A stretch of 64,000 nt of DNA from Pontivivens insulae (GCF_900302495.1 NZ_OMKW01000002.1:372001-436000); one strand, 5' to 3'; positions 7,748-16,358 are shown, counted from the first letter of the stretch. Numbers and translations: made by a program. The notes: a model not told the origin generated them from the letters alone.

Positions 7748-8899
7748 GTGAAAAACATCGCCTCTAATGCGCTCACATTCCTGATCGTCGGCCTGATCGC
7801 GCTGGGTGGCGTGATTGGCTATGGCCAGAACGCCTTTTATGCGCCGGGGCCGCTGGAGCGACCGGTTTGCCTACAGGTGAACCGAGGCGCGAGCGTTGAG
7901 GCGATTGGGCAATCCTTGCAAGAGCTTGGGGCGCTTGAAAATCCGACGATTTTCCGCATCGGCGCCCGCTACACCGGGAAAGGCGAAGATCGGCGGTTCG
8001 GCAATTTTCTGTTGCCTGCGAATGTGTCTATGGACGAGGCGCTGGATATCGTCACGGCCGGTGGGCAGAGCACTTGCGGTGCGGAGGTCAATTTCCGCAT
8101 CGGTGTGACCCGCTTTGACATTCTGGCCCGCGAGCTGGATCCGGCCTCGGGTGATTATGTCGAAGTTGCTCGCTGGGAGCCGGGCGTCGATGAGCAGCCT
8201 GAAGCGTTCGAAGCCTTGCGCGATGAGGACCCGGATCTGCGCTATCGCGTCACCGTTGCCGAAGGCACGACGAGCTGGCAGGTGCGCGAGGGTTTGAATG
8301 CTGTTCCCTGGCTGGAAGGTGAGATTGCAGAGGTCCCGGCAGAGGGCACGCTCGCCCCTGATAGCTATGAATTCCGGGTGGGCGATGATCGCGCGGGCAT
8401 CATTGCCCAGATGGAAGAACGTCAGGCGCGCCTGTTGGCGGATGCGTGGGAGAACCGCCAGCCGGGTCTGCCGCTCGACAGTGCCGAGCAATTGTTGACG
8501 CTTGCATCCATCGTGGAAAAGGAAACCTCGCTGCCCAGCGAGCGTGGGACGGTGGCCGCGGTTTTCATCAACCGGCTGAACCGTGACATGCCGCTCCAAA
8601 CCGATCCGACGGTGATCTACGGGATCACCAATGGGGAGGGCGTGTTGGGACGTGGGCTGCGGCGCAGTGAGCTGGACCGTGCTACGCCGTACAACACCTA
8701 TCAGATTCAAGGCCTGCCGCCCGGACCGATTGCCAACCCGGGTCGCGACGCGATTGCGGCGGCGGCCAATCCTGTGGACAGCGAGTTCATCTTCTTCGTC
8801 GCGGACGGGACGGGCGGCCATGCTTTTGCCGTGACCTATGAAGAGCACCAGCAAAATGTTGCGCGCTGGCGCGAGATTGAGGCGGAACGCGCTGAGTGA
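7748..8899 (+). CDS. mltG: Endolytic murein transglycosylase
   Basis: A 383-residue inner-membrane protein that cleaves nascent peptidoglycan strands. One N-terminal membrane helix spans about residues 9-27, and a YceG domain fills the rest. The catalytic glutamate region reads LASIVEKETSLPSERG, followed by VFINRLNRDMPLQTDPTVIYG and GLPPGPIANPG, all family hallmarks. The start codon is GTG, 6 nt after fabF. A terminator follows at 8938, separating it from the GTA cluster. Confidence 0.95.
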   Translation: MKNIASNALTFLIVGLIALGGVIGYGQNAFYAPGPLERPVCLQVNRGASVEAIGQSLQELGALENPTIFRIGARYTGKGEDRRFGNFLLPANVSMDEALDIVTAGGQSTCGAEVNFRIGVTRFDILARELDPASGDYVEVARWEPGVDEQPEAFEALRDEDPDLRYRVTVAEGTTSWQVREGLNAVPWLEGEIAEVPAEGTLAPDSYEFRVGDDRAGIIAQMEERQARLLADAWENRQPGLPLDSAEQLLTLASIVEKETSLPSERGTVAAVFINRLNRDMPLQTDPTVIYGITNGEGVLGRGLRRSELDRATPYNTYQIQGLPPGPIANPGRDAIAAAANPVDSEFIFFVADGTGGHAFAVTYEEHQQNVARWREIEAERAE

Positions 8900-8937
8900 T
8901 TCCGCCGCGTTGCTGCGATTTTAGCGATTGAAGACGG

Positions 8938-8972
8938 CGGGCCGGACCCAAAAAGGGTTAACGGCCCGTTTT
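8938..8972 (+). terminator. Terminator after mltG
   Basis: CGGGCC (8938-8943) pairs with GGCCCG (8963-8968), with an inner ACCC/GGGT pairing, followed by TTTTCCGTTTT. It closes the fabF-mltG unit. Confidence 0.7.
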
Positions 8973-9053
8973 CCGTTTTGAACAAATTCAATCACTTAGC
9001 GTTGAGTAATGGTTAATAATTGCGTAAAAAGTGTCCTGAGAGACATTTTGTTG

Positions 9054-9083
9054 TTGACTGTGCGTGCGGTCTTCGGCATAGAT
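9054..9083 (+). promoter_or_regulatory. Candidate promoter upstream of the GTA cluster
   Basis: TTGACT (9054-9059) and ATAGAT (9078-9083) lie 18 nt apart. Transcription would begin near 9090, about 80 nt before the first GTA gene and just upstream of an intrinsic terminator. Confidence 0.4.
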
Positions 9084-9110
9084 ACAGGCAAGCTGATAAA
9101 AGTGTGACAG

Positions 9111-9140
9111 GCGGCCGGGGCGACCCGGGCCGCTTTTTTT
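9111..9140 (+). terminator. Intrinsic terminator in the GTA leader
   Basis: GCGGCC (9111-9116) pairs with GGCCGC (9128-9133), followed by seven T (9134-9140). It ends 27 nt before the ATG of the first GTA gene. Its position downstream of the promoter-like sequence suggests control by premature termination or a short leader RNA. Confidence 0.7.
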
Positions 9141-9167
9141 ATTTCTTTTCCAGCAGGTTAATCATTC

Positions 9168-9482
9168 ATGACCCACTCGAACGAAGTCGGGGCGCAGGAT
9201 CGTTTGCGCCTCAAGGCCGAAGCCGCACGGGTTCTCTACGACAGTCTTACGCTGGTTCTCAAAAGCCGGGTGGCGCAGCTCAACGCGTCTGCGGAGGGGA
9301 CAGACGTGCTGCCCAAGGAACTGATCGCTGAAATCAACAACCACCACAAAGCGTTGACCGCATTAATCGAAAAAGAGGTGACCCTCGATGCTGCCCGACC
9401 AGATGCCCGTTGCCGATCCGACATTGACCTTGCCGCCGCACGAGATGAACTCATTGCGCGCCTTCTTGAGCTGCGCAAGTGA
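9168..9482 (+). CDS. GTA g1, small terminase (TerS) candidate
   Basis: A 104-residue helical, charged protein in the position of RcGTA g1, which acts as the small terminase subunit that helps load DNA into the packaging motor. No sequence motif is decisive, so the call rests on position, size and helical character. ATG at 9168 follows the leader terminator by 27 nt. Its 3' end overlaps the large terminase frame by 95 nt if that gene starts at 9388. Confidence 0.75.
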   Translation: MTHSNEVGAQDRLRLKAEAARVLYDSLTLVLKSRVAQLNASAEGTDVLPKELIAEINNHHKALTALIEKEVTLDAARPDARCRSDIDLAAARDELIARLLELRK

Positions 9483-10773
9483 GGCGGAGATCCGGGCGCT
9501 CGTCGATGAGCTGAGCGAAAATGCGGTCCGCGCGATGCCCTATCTCTTTGAGCTTTGGGCGCTGGACCATCAGATCGCACCGGAGGGCGATTGGGCGACC
9601 TGGCTTGTGATGGGCGGGCGTGGCGCGGGGAAGACGCGCGCCGGTGCGGAATGGATCCGGGCGCAGGTCGAGGGGGCAGGGCCGGAAGATCCGGGTCTTT
9701 GCCGCCGCGTGGCGCTGGTGGGTGAGACCTATGCACAGGCGCGGGATGTCATGGTGCTGGGCGACAGCGGATTGATTGCCTGCTCACCTGAGGGTTATCG
9801 CCCGAAATGGGTGGAGAGCAGGCGCACACTTGTCTGGCCGAATGGTGCGGAGGCGCAGGTCTTTTCCGCCCATGATGCGGATGCGCTGCGCGGCCCGCAA
9901 TTTCACGCCGCCTGGTGTGATGAGTTGGCCAAGTGGCCCAACGCGCAAATGACATGGGACATGCTGCAATTTGCCCTGCGTCTGGGTGAGGATCCCCGTG
10001 CGGTGGTTACGACCACCCCGCAACCCACGCCGTTGATGACAGAGTTGTTGGACAGTCGGCATGTGGCGATGACCCATGCGGCGACCTCGGCCAATGCGGC
10101 CAATCTGGCACCGACCTTCCTGAAGCTCGTCACCGAAAAATATGGCGGGACGGCGCTGGGGCGGCAGGAGCTCGATGGCGAGATGATTGAGGACATGCCT
10201 GACGCGCTCTGGCCGGCGAAACATATCCGAGAGGTGGCGGCGGACACGCTGCCTGATCTGCAAAAGGTTGTGGTGGCGCTGGACCCGCCGGTTTCAGCGC
10301 ATGAAGACTCTGATGCGTGTGGAATCATCGTTGCGGGCCAGATCGGCCAGGGCGGTGATGCGCAATATGTTGTGCTCGATGATGCGACGGTGCAGGGGGC
10401 CAGCACGCTTGATTGGGCCCGGCAGGCGGTCGCGATGGTGGAGCATTGGCGGGCCGATTACTTGGTGGCCGAAGTCAATCAGGGCGGCGATCTGGTGGCG
10501 CAGGTTCTGCGACAAGTGCATCCCGGGGTGCCCCTGCGCACCGTCCACGCATCGCGCGGCAAGGTCGTGCGCGCCGCGCCTGTCGCGCTGCTTTATGAGC
10601 GCGGCCAGGTTCGACATGCGGGCCGATTTACCGAATTGGAAGATCAGATGCGGGCGATGGGCCGCAGCGGGTTCAAGGGCAAAGGCAGCCCCGACCGGGT
10701 CGATGCGCTGGTCTGGGCGCTGAGCGATCTGATGCAGGTCGAGGCGGTGATGCCGCGTGCGCGGCAGTTGTGA
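9388..10773 (+). CDS. GTA g2, large terminase (TerL)
   Basis: DNA-packaging ATPase and nuclease. It is 461 residues long from ATG 9388, where AGAGGTG lies 7 nt upstream; an internal ATG at 9445 (MNSLRAFLSC) has a poorer ribosome site. Walker A is MGGRGAGKTRAG with Lys82, and Walker B ends in Asp178-Glu179 (AAWCDELAKW). Acidic nuclease-domain residues follow (VVALDPP near residue 294, EVNQGGD, RVDALVW). The portal gene follows closely. Confidence 0.93.
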   Translation: MLPDQMPVADPTLTLPPHEMNSLRAFLSCASEAEIRALVDELSENAVRAMPYLFELWALDHQIAPEGDWATWLVMGGRGAGKTRAGAEWIRAQVEGAGPEDPGLCRRVALVGETYAQARDVMVLGDSGLIACSPEGYRPKWVESRRTLVWPNGAEAQVFSAHDADALRGPQFHAAWCDELAKWPNAQMTWDMLQFALRLGEDPRAVVTTTPQPTPLMTELLDSRHVAMTHAATSANAANLAPTFLKLVTEKYGGTALGRQELDGEMIEDMPDALWPAKHIREVAADTLPDLQKVVVALDPPVSAHEDSDACGIIVAGQIGQGGDAQYVVLDDATVQGASTLDWARQAVAMVEHWRADYLVAEVNQGGDLVAQVLRQVHPGVPLRTVHASRGKVVRAAPVALLYERGQVRHAGRFTELEDQMRAMGRSGFKGKGSPDRVDALVWALSDLMQVEAVMPRARQL

Positions 10774-10793
10774 TGAGGAACGGGAGATCAGCG

Positions 10794-11939
10794 ATGCTGG
10801 GTTTGTTTGAACGAAAGGCGGCACCGGAGGCAAAGGCCTCTGCCGCGGGGCCGGTCGTGGCGTTTCAGACGGCGGGGCGGGCGGCGTGGTCTCCGCGCGA
10901 TGTGCCCAGCCTGACGCGCAACGGGTTCACAGCCAACCCGGTCGGGTTTCGCTGTGTAAAGCTGATTGCAGAGGCCGCAGCGGCCGTGCCGTTGGTGCTG
11001 CAGGACATGCAGGCGCGGTATGACACCCATCCTGTGCTGGACCTTCTGGCGCGCCCCAATGCAGGGCAGGGACGCGCCGATCTGATGGAGGCTTTCTTCG
11101 GTCAGCTTCTGTTGAGCGGCAATGGCTATCTGGAAGCGGTGGGAGAGCCGGGGGCCGTGGCCGATGAGTTGCATGTGCTGCGCTCGGACAGGATGCGGGT
11201 GATCCCGGGAGCGGATGGCTGGCCGATCGCCTACGAATATGCGGTCGGGGGCAAGACGCACCGGTTCCCGGCGGAGATGATTTGCCATGTCAAAGCCTTC
11301 CATCCGCAGGATGATCATTACGGTCTTTCGCCGATGCAGGCGGCTGCGACCGCGCTGGATGTGCACAATGCGGCGTCCAAATGGTCGAAATCGCTGCTGG
11401 ACAATGCGGCGCGCCCGTCTGGTGCGATTGTCTATCGGTCTGCCGACGGGTTCGGGGCCTTGGGCGCGGATCAATATGATCGCCTGAAGGCCGAGCTGGA
11501 GGGCCAGCATCAGGGTGCGGCCAATGCGGGGCGGCCGATGCTGTTGGAAGGTGGGCTTGACTGGAAGCCCATGGGTTTTTCCCCCTCGGACATGGAGTTT
11601 CAAAAGACGAAGGAAGCCGCCGCGCGGGAAATTGCGCTGGCCTTTGGCGTGCCGCCGATGTTGCTGGGTCTGCCCGGTGACGCGACCTATGCCAATTATG
11701 CCGAGGCGAACCGCGCCTTCTATCGCCTCACGGTCCTGCCCTTGGTGGGCAAGGTCGCGGGCGCGCTGTCACACTGGATTGATGGTTTGGGCACGGCGCG
11801 ATTGCGGCCCGACCTTGATAATGTTCCGGCCCTTGCCGTGGAGCGGGAGGCGCAGTGGCGTCGCGTGGCTGAGGCTGATTTCCTGACGGATGGTGAGAAG
11901 CGCAGCCTGTTGGGCCTTGCGCCCCGGCCCACCCCATGA
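10794..11939 (+). CDS. GTA g3, portal protein
   Basis: A 381-residue HK97-family portal that forms the DNA entry ring of the head. Family features include GFRCVKLIAEAAAAVPL near the N-terminus, LLLSGNGYLEAV, and IALAFGVPPMLLGLPGDATYANYAEANRAF in the C-terminal half. ATG 10794, preceded by CGGGAG at 6 nt, is chosen over an upstream GTG at 10770. The stop overlaps the next gene start (ATGA). Confidence 0.93.
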   Translation: MLGLFERKAAPEAKASAAGPVVAFQTAGRAAWSPRDVPSLTRNGFTANPVGFRCVKLIAEAAAAVPLVLQDMQARYDTHPVLDLLARPNAGQGRADLMEAFFGQLLLSGNGYLEAVGEPGAVADELHVLRSDRMRVIPGADGWPIAYEYAVGGKTHRFPAEMICHVKAFHPQDDHYGLSPMQAAATALDVHNAASKWSKSLLDNAARPSGAIVYRSADGFGALGADQYDRLKAELEGQHQGAANAGRPMLLEGGLDWKPMGFSPSDMEFQKTKEAAAREIALAFGVPPMLLGLPGDATYANYAEANRAFYRLTVLPLVGKVAGALSHWIDGLGTARLRPDLDNVPALAVEREAQWRRVAEADFLTDGEKRSLLGLAPRPTP

Positions 11940-12184
11940 GCGGGCGCAGCGGCGGGTCGCGCTTTCTCTACGAGCCATTTGATGCGGCGAGTGCGCGGGT
12001 CGAGACGCTTGAGCAGGTGACGCAAGCCAGGTGGAGTGCGCTGGAACAGCGTTTGGGCGGGATCGAGGCGTTGCTCGACCGGATGGAGCGCAGGATGTGG
12101 ATGGCCGTTTACGGCGTGGCGGGCGTGCTCGCAACGCAAGGGCTGTTCCTGCTGTTGTCAGGCGGCGTCGGGGCGGGGGCCTAG
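11936..12184 (+). CDS. GTA g3.5, small head protein
   Basis: An 82-residue protein in the place of RcGTA g3.5. It has a heptad-like stretch (ARVETLEQVTQARWSALEQR) and a C-terminal hydrophobic segment MWMAVYGVAGVLATQGLFLLL. Its role in the particle is not clear from sequence. The start overlaps the portal stop by 4 nt. A repeat element (12199-12219) separates it from the protease gene. Confidence 0.75.
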   Translation: MSGRSGGSRFLYEPFDAASARVETLEQVTQARWSALEQRLGGIEALLDRMERRMWMAVYGVAGVLATQGLFLLLSGGVGAGA

Positions 12185-12198
12185 CCCTTCTTCTTGGG

Positions 12199-12219
12199 CC
12201 AAATATCCCCGCCGGAGGC
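12199..12219. repeat. Short intergenic repeat, copy A
   Basis: The 21-nt sequence beginning CCAAATATCCCCGCCGG is identical to 49343-49363. Both copies lie in small gaps between co-directional genes. The reverse complement, GGCGGGGATATTTGG, resembles the repeat pair at 17084 and 48639. Confidence 0.75.
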
Positions 12220-12248
12220 GGCGGAGCGGACGCAATCAGGAGATCGTT

Positions 12249-12803
12249 ATGGACAATGTAAATCCGGTCGCGGGACTGGAGCGGAAATTCTGTGCCTTGG
12301 GCGAGGGGCTCGCCCTGGGTGAAGACGCGGTGATCGAGGGGCATGCCTCGCTATGGGGGCTGGCCGATCAGAGTGGCGATATTGTGCAGCGCGGCGCCTA
12401 TGGTGGATCGCTTGCGCGGCTGGCGGCTGAAGGGCGGCGGGTCAAGCTGTTGTGGCAGCATGATCCGGCACGGCCCATTGGCGTCTGGGACACGGTGCGT
12501 GAGGACGAGAGGGGCCTCTACGTCCGCGGACGACTGTTGACAGAAACGCAAGGCGGACGCGAGGCGGCGGCGCTGCTGGCCGCGGGCGCGATTGACGGGT
12601 TGTCCATCGGCTATCGCACCGTGCGTGCCGAGAAATCGGGCACCGGACGCCTGCTGACGGAACTGGAGCTTTGGGAAGTGTCGCTTGTGACCTTCCCGAT
12701 GTTGCCTCAGGCGCGCGTTGCGCCGGGGGCGGGTGGTGCCGATCCGGCACCGGACGAAGACCTCGTTGCGATGATTTCCGCAGCGCGGGAGATGCTGGCC
12801 TGA
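12249..12803 (+). CDS. GTA g4, prohead protease
   Basis: A 184-residue HK97-type maturation protease that cleaves the capsid N-terminal region during head assembly. The catalytic histidine is His71 (KLLWQHDPARPIG) and the nucleophile Ser119 (IDGLSIGYR), as in the family. ATG 12249 is preceded by AGGAG at 6 nt; the frame is open further upstream but overlaps g3.5 and the repeat, so that part is excluded. Confidence 0.93.
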   Translation: MDNVNPVAGLERKFCALGEGLALGEDAVIEGHASLWGLADQSGDIVQRGAYGGSLARLAAEGRRVKLLWQHDPARPIGVWDTVREDERGLYVRGRLLTETQGGREAAALLAAGAIDGLSIGYRTVRAEKSGTGRLLTELELWEVSLVTFPMLPQARVAPGAGGADPAPDEDLVAMISAAREMLA

Positions 12804-12852
12804 GGGGTGCCCTGGCCGCGATCAGATTCATTTTTCACGCAAGGATATTTTG

Positions 12853-14013
12853 ATGACGGATGCGACATCCGGGGTCGAGGTGAAAGCGGCCATGGCCGGT
12901 TTTCTGAACGACCTCAAGGGCTTTCGGGCCGAAATTGAAACCAAGCTCACTGAACAGGACAAGTGCATTACCATGCTTCAGACCAAATCCCGCGCCGATG
13001 CGCGCCCCGCCCTGTCCACCGCTGCGGATGTAGAGGTTCCGCATCAAAAGGCCTTTGCTGCCTATTTGCGGTCGGGCGACGATGACGCGCTGCGCGGCCT
13101 GATGGTTGAGGAAAAGGGCATGTCCACCCAGGTTTCCGCCGAGGGTGGTTTCCTGGTGGACCCGCAAACCTCTGAAACCATTCAAGGGGTGTTGCGCGGT
13201 GCGTCCTCGCTGCGGTCTGTCGCCAATGTGGTCAATGTCGAAAGCTCTGCCTTTGATGTTCTTGTCGATCATACGGATATTGGTGCGGGTTGGTCGGATG
13301 AGACCGGCGCACAGGCCGAGACCGGGACGCCGCAGCTTGAGCGTATCTCGATCCCGCTGCACGAGCTTTCGGCGATGCCCAAAACCTCTCAACGTCTGCT
13401 TGATGACAGCGCGTTTGACGTCGAGGGCTGGCTGGCCGCGCGGATCGCGGACAAGTTCTCGCGCGCAGAGTCCGTGGCCTTCATCAATGGTGACGGTGTG
13501 GACAAGCCGACAGGCATTCTGAGCTATACCGCCGTTGCCAATGACACGTGGAGCTGGGGCAATATCGGCTATGTTGCCACGGGTGAGGCGGGTGATTTTT
13601 CCGCCCTCGATCCGGCGGACGCGATCGTGGACCTGGTCTATGCGCTTGGCGCGCAATACCGCGCGAATGCAAGCTTCGTAATGAACTCGAAGACCGCAGG
13701 CGCGGTGCGCAAGATGAAGGATGCAGATGGCCGCTTCCTTTGGTCGGATACATTTGCGGAAGGAGAGCCTGCGCGCCTGATGGGTTATCCGGTGCTGATC
13801 TGTGAGGACATGCCGGATATCGCGGCCGATGCCACGGCGATAGCCTTTGGTGATTTCACGAATGGCTACACCATCGCAGAGCGCCCGGACATGCGCATCC
13901 TGCGCGATCCATTCTCGGCCAAGCCGCATGTGCTGTTCTTTGCCACCAAGCGTGTCGGCGGCGATGTAAGCGATTTTGCTGCGATCAAACTGCTGAAATT
14001 CGCCGCCTCCTGA
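12853..14013 (+). CDS. GTA g5, major capsid protein
   Basis: A 386-residue HK97-fold capsid protein. An N-terminal coiled-coil delta region (about residues 1-90) is removed by the protease, then the mature fold begins near STQVSAEGGFLVDPQTSETI. Conserved family stretches are HELSAMPKTSQRLLDDSAFD and YRANASFVMNS. ATG 12853 with AAGGA upstream is preferred over the TTG at 12850. A strong terminator follows at 14041, inside the operon. Confidence 0.94.
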   Translation: MTDATSGVEVKAAMAGFLNDLKGFRAEIETKLTEQDKCITMLQTKSRADARPALSTAADVEVPHQKAFAAYLRSGDDDALRGLMVEEKGMSTQVSAEGGFLVDPQTSETIQGVLRGASSLRSVANVVNVESSAFDVLVDHTDIGAGWSDETGAQAETGTPQLERISIPLHELSAMPKTSQRLLDDSAFDVEGWLAARIADKFSRAESVAFINGDGVDKPTGILSYTAVANDTWSWGNIGYVATGEAGDFSALDPADAIVDLVYALGAQYRANASFVMNSKTAGAVRKMKDADGRFLWSDTFAEGEPARLMGYPVLICEDMPDIAADATAIAFGDFTNGYTIAERPDMRILRDPFSAKPHVLFFATKRVGGDVSDFAAIKLLKFAAS

Positions 14014-14040
14014 GGCGGCGCTGAACCTTGAACAACCCAA

Positions 14041-14072
14041 AAGGGGCGCGCCGGACGGCTGCGCCCCTTTTT
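14041..14072 (+). terminator. Intrinsic terminator between GTA capsid and adaptor genes
   Basis: AAGGGGCGC (14041-14049) pairs with GCGCCCCTT (14061-14069) and runs into a T-tract (five T in all, 14068-14072). It lies 28 nt after the capsid stop and before the g6 ribosome site. It probably lowers expression of tail genes relative to capsid. Confidence 0.75.
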
Positions 14073-14097
14073 CATGGCGAAATGGGGGAGATGGCAG

Positions 14098-14673
14098 ATG
14101 ATGCTGACTGAACTAGTGGCTCCGACACAGACGGCGGTGGATGTCGCGCGCCTGTCTGAGCATCTGCGGCTTGGCAGCGGTTTCGCCGATGACGGTGCGC
14201 AGGACGCAACCTTGGAAATGTATATTCGCGTGGCCACGAGTGCGGTGGAAGCGCGGATTGGCAAAGCTCTGATCACACGGCAGATGCGCCTGGTACTGAC
14301 GGGGTGGAGCGCGGTTGAGCGTCAGACCCTGCCCATGGCGCCGGTGGCACGGATCGACGCAGTGCGGGTGATGGATCGAAGCGGAGAGGCCCGAACGGTG
14401 GGGGCCGGGCTTTGGGCGCTGCGGCGTGACATTCAAGCGCCGGAGCTGGTGGCCAATGGCGGTTCATTGCCCTCGATCCCGTCAGGTGGACAGGTGGAGA
14501 TCGACTTTGAAGCGGGGTTCGGACCGGCATCTGAAGATGTGCCTGCGGATTTGCGGCAGGCGGTTCTGTTGCTGGCGGCCCATTACTATGAAGCGCGCCA
14601 TGCTGGGGAGGCGGGGGGGGTGCCCTTTGCGGTGCTGGCGCTGCTCTCCCCCCACCGGGCGGTGCGGCTATGA
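14098..14673 (+). CDS. GTA g6, head-tail connector/adaptor
   Basis: A 191-residue protein of the phage head-tail connector (phiE125 gp8-like) family. It is helical near the start (DVARLSEHLRLG) and has the family pattern MYIRVATSAVEARIGKALI plus VEIDFEAGFG and ADLRQAVLLLAAHYYEARHA. ATG 14098 with GGGGGAG at 7 nt is selected; an upstream ATG at 14074 lies next to the terminator. It joins the portal to the tail. It overlaps g7 by 4 nt. Confidence 0.88.
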   Translation: MMLTELVAPTQTAVDVARLSEHLRLGSGFADDGAQDATLEMYIRVATSAVEARIGKALITRQMRLVLTGWSAVERQTLPMAPVARIDAVRVMDRSGEARTVGAGLWALRRDIQAPELVANGGSLPSIPSGGQVEIDFEAGFGPASEDVPADLRQAVLLLAAHYYEARHAGEAGGVPFAVLALLSPHRAVRL

Positions 14674-15014
14674 GTGTGCGTGCGATCCCCGAATTGAACC
14701 GGGCGATGGTGCTGGAGACCCGTGCCCTGACCCCGGATGGCGGTGGGGGGCACGTCGACGGGTGGGTCGCACTCGGCACGTTATGGGCGGCGGTTGAGCG
14801 ACCGGCTGCCCGGTTGGTGGCCGATGGCGCGCGTGAGGTTCCAGCGTTGAGGGTGCGGATCATCGTTCGCGCGGCCCCGGCGGGGCAGGCCCGCCGCCCG
14901 GTTCCCGGACAGCGTCTGCGTCAAGACGACCGGCTGTTCCACATCAAGGCGGTCAGCGAATATGACGCGAAAGGCCGGTTCCTGCAGCTTTGGGCTGAGG
15001 AGGCGCAGTCATGA
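14670..15014 (+). CDS. GTA g7, head-tail joining protein (stopper)
   Basis: A 114-residue SPP1 gp16/head-closure-like protein. The pattern LGTLWAAVERPAARLV, followed by the basic loop and FHIKAVSEYDAKGRFLQLWAEE, is typical of this family. It closes the portal channel between head and tail. It overlaps both neighbours by 4 nt (ATGA), so translation is coupled. Confidence 0.88.
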   Translation: MSVRAIPELNRAMVLETRALTPDGGGGHVDGWVALGTLWAAVERPAARLVADGAREVPALRVRIIVRAAPAGQARRPVPGQRLRQDDRLFHIKAVSEYDAKGRFLQLWAEEAQS

Positions 15015-15412
15015 GCGGGACCTGCTTTTCCTGGCCGTTGCAAAAGGCGCTCTATGCAGCGCTGAACGGGTCGAGCGCCGTGACGGATCTGGGGGCTGTC
15101 TATGACGCCCCACCGGCTGACGCACCCTCGGATTACGTCGTGCTGGGGGAGGATCTGGTGCGCCGCAAGGGCGCGCCGGGTGAAGTCCTGCATCTGCATG
15201 ACATCGTGATCACGGTCTATAGCGATGCGGATGGATTTGCCCGCGCGAAGGCGCTGTCTGCGGCGGTGCTGGGCACGCTGGAGGACGGCCCCCTGAGCGT
15301 TGAGGCGGCGCGTGTCGTCGATCTGATGTTCGAGCGTGCCCGCGCAAGGCGCACCCGCAAGGGCGCAAGGCGCATCGAGATGCGGTTTCGCATCATCCTG
15401 GAAGATATCTGA
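15011..15412 (+). CDS. GTA g8, tail terminator (DUF3168)
   Basis: A 133-residue protein with the DUF3168 layout: LQKALYAALNGSSAV at the start, VYDAPPADAPSDYVVLGED, then HDIVITVYSDADGFARAK and an MRFRIILED end. DUF3168 proteins cap the tail tube at the head end. The start overlaps the g7 stop by 4 nt, and the major tail gene follows 21 nt later. Confidence 0.9.
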   Translation: MSGTCFSWPLQKALYAALNGSSAVTDLGAVYDAPPADAPSDYVVLGEDLVRRKGAPGEVLHLHDIVITVYSDADGFARAKALSAAVLGTLEDGPLSVEAARVVDLMFERARARRTRKGARRIEMRFRIILEDI

Positions 15413-15433
15413 TTTCATTGAAGGAATTTACTC

Positions 15434-15847
15434 ATGGCCACGCAAATGGGCAGGGATCTGCTTTTGAAGATCGACATGACGGGCGGCGCGAATTTCGAGA
15501 CTGTGGCGGGGCTGCGTGCCACGCGGATCAGCTTCAACGCGGATACGGTCGATGTGACAAGTGTCGCAAGCTCTGGCGGGTGGCGTGAGTTGCTGGGCGG
15601 GGCCGGTGTCCGCTCTGCCGCGCTTTCAGGCTCTGGTGTTTTCAAGGACGAAACGACGGATGCGCGGGTGCGGGAGGTTTTCTTTGCCGGCGAAATCCCG
15701 AACTGTCAGGTCGTGGTGCCCGATTTCGGGGTGATCGAGGGACCGTTTCAGATCACATCATTGGAATATTCCGGCGAATATGATGGTGAGGCGGTCTATG
15801 AGCTGGCGCTTGCCAGCGCGGGTGAGCTGACCTTCGTGGCCCTGTGA
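15434..15847 (+). CDS. GTA g9, major tail tube protein
   Basis: A 137-residue TP901-1-like major tail protein. The sequence MATQMGRDLLLKID and FNADTVDVTSVASSGGWRELLGGAGVRSAALSGSGVFKD are hallmarks of this family. It builds the tail tube. AAGGAATTTACTC precedes the ATG. The stop overlaps the next start (ATG at 15847). Confidence 0.92.
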   Translation: MATQMGRDLLLKIDMTGGANFETVAGLRATRISFNADTVDVTSVASSGGWRELLGGAGVRSAALSGSGVFKDETTDARVREVFFAGEIPNCQVVVPDFGVIEGPFQITSLEYSGEYDGEAVYELALASAGELTFVAL

Positions 15848-16158
15848 TGACGAACCCCTGGGCTGGTGAGGTCGGGTTGACCGTTGATGGGGCGCGGCAT
15901 GAGATGCGGCTGACCCTTGGTGCCCTTGCAGAGTTGGAGGATGCGCTCGGCGACGCGGGCCTGATCCCGTTGATTGAGCGTTTCGAGACCGGTTCGTTCA
16001 CGGCCAAGGACCTGATTGCCGTGCTTGGCGCAGGTCTGCGGGGCGGCGGTGCGGATATCGGGGTCGAGGCCCTCAGCAACGGCGTGATCGAAGGTGGCGC
16101 GACCGAGGCGGCGCGGGCTGCGGCCCGTCTGCTGGCCCGATCCTTTGCAATTCAATGA
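15847..16158 (+). CDS. GTA g10, tail assembly chaperone
   Basis: A 103-residue protein in the slot of g10, between the major tail and tape measure genes. Family features are MRLTLGALAELEDALGDAGLIPLIERF and IAVLGAGLRGGGADI. Such chaperones keep the tape measure soluble during tail assembly. ATG 15847 overlaps the previous stop; a GTG one codon earlier is less likely. The next small frame overlaps by 4 nt, with no clear frameshift signal. Confidence 0.88.
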   Translation: MTNPWAGEVGLTVDGARHEMRLTLGALAELEDALGDAGLIPLIERFETGSFTAKDLIAVLGAGLRGGGADIGVEALSNGVIEGGATEAARAAARLLARSFAIQ

Positions 16159-16358
16159 CTGGGCTGGATTGGCCGGGGCTGTTGCGCCTTGGCTTGCATG
16201 AACTGCGGTTAAAACCCGCCGAGTTCTGGGGGCTGACGCCAGGTGAACTGATGCTGATAGCCGGGCTGGACCCGAGCGCCGCCCGGGTGATGGGGCGGGC
16301 GCATCTGATGGCCTTGACGGCCCAGTTCCCAGACAAGGAGACAAAGAATGGTGGATGA
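16155..16358 (+). CDS. GTA g10.1, small tail assembly protein
   Basis: A 67-residue protein of the rcc01693/TIGR02216 type: LDWPGLLRLGLHELRLKPAEFW followed by LTPGELMLIAG. In many tailed phages a similar small frame after the chaperone gene assists tape-measure assembly. It overlaps both neighbours (4 nt upstream, 11 nt downstream). Confidence 0.88.
   Translation: MTGLDWPGLLRLGLHELRLKPAEFWGLTPGELMLIAGLDPSAARVMGRAHLMALTAQFPDKETKNGG

Noticed and set aside
9020-9331. 103-codon frame over the GTA leader
   Set aside because: It spans the terminator and overlaps g1 in another frame; composition is unlike a protein.
12835-14040. Open frame antisense to the GTA capsid gene (401 codons)
   Set aside because: The plus strand capsid gene is clear and in GTA order.
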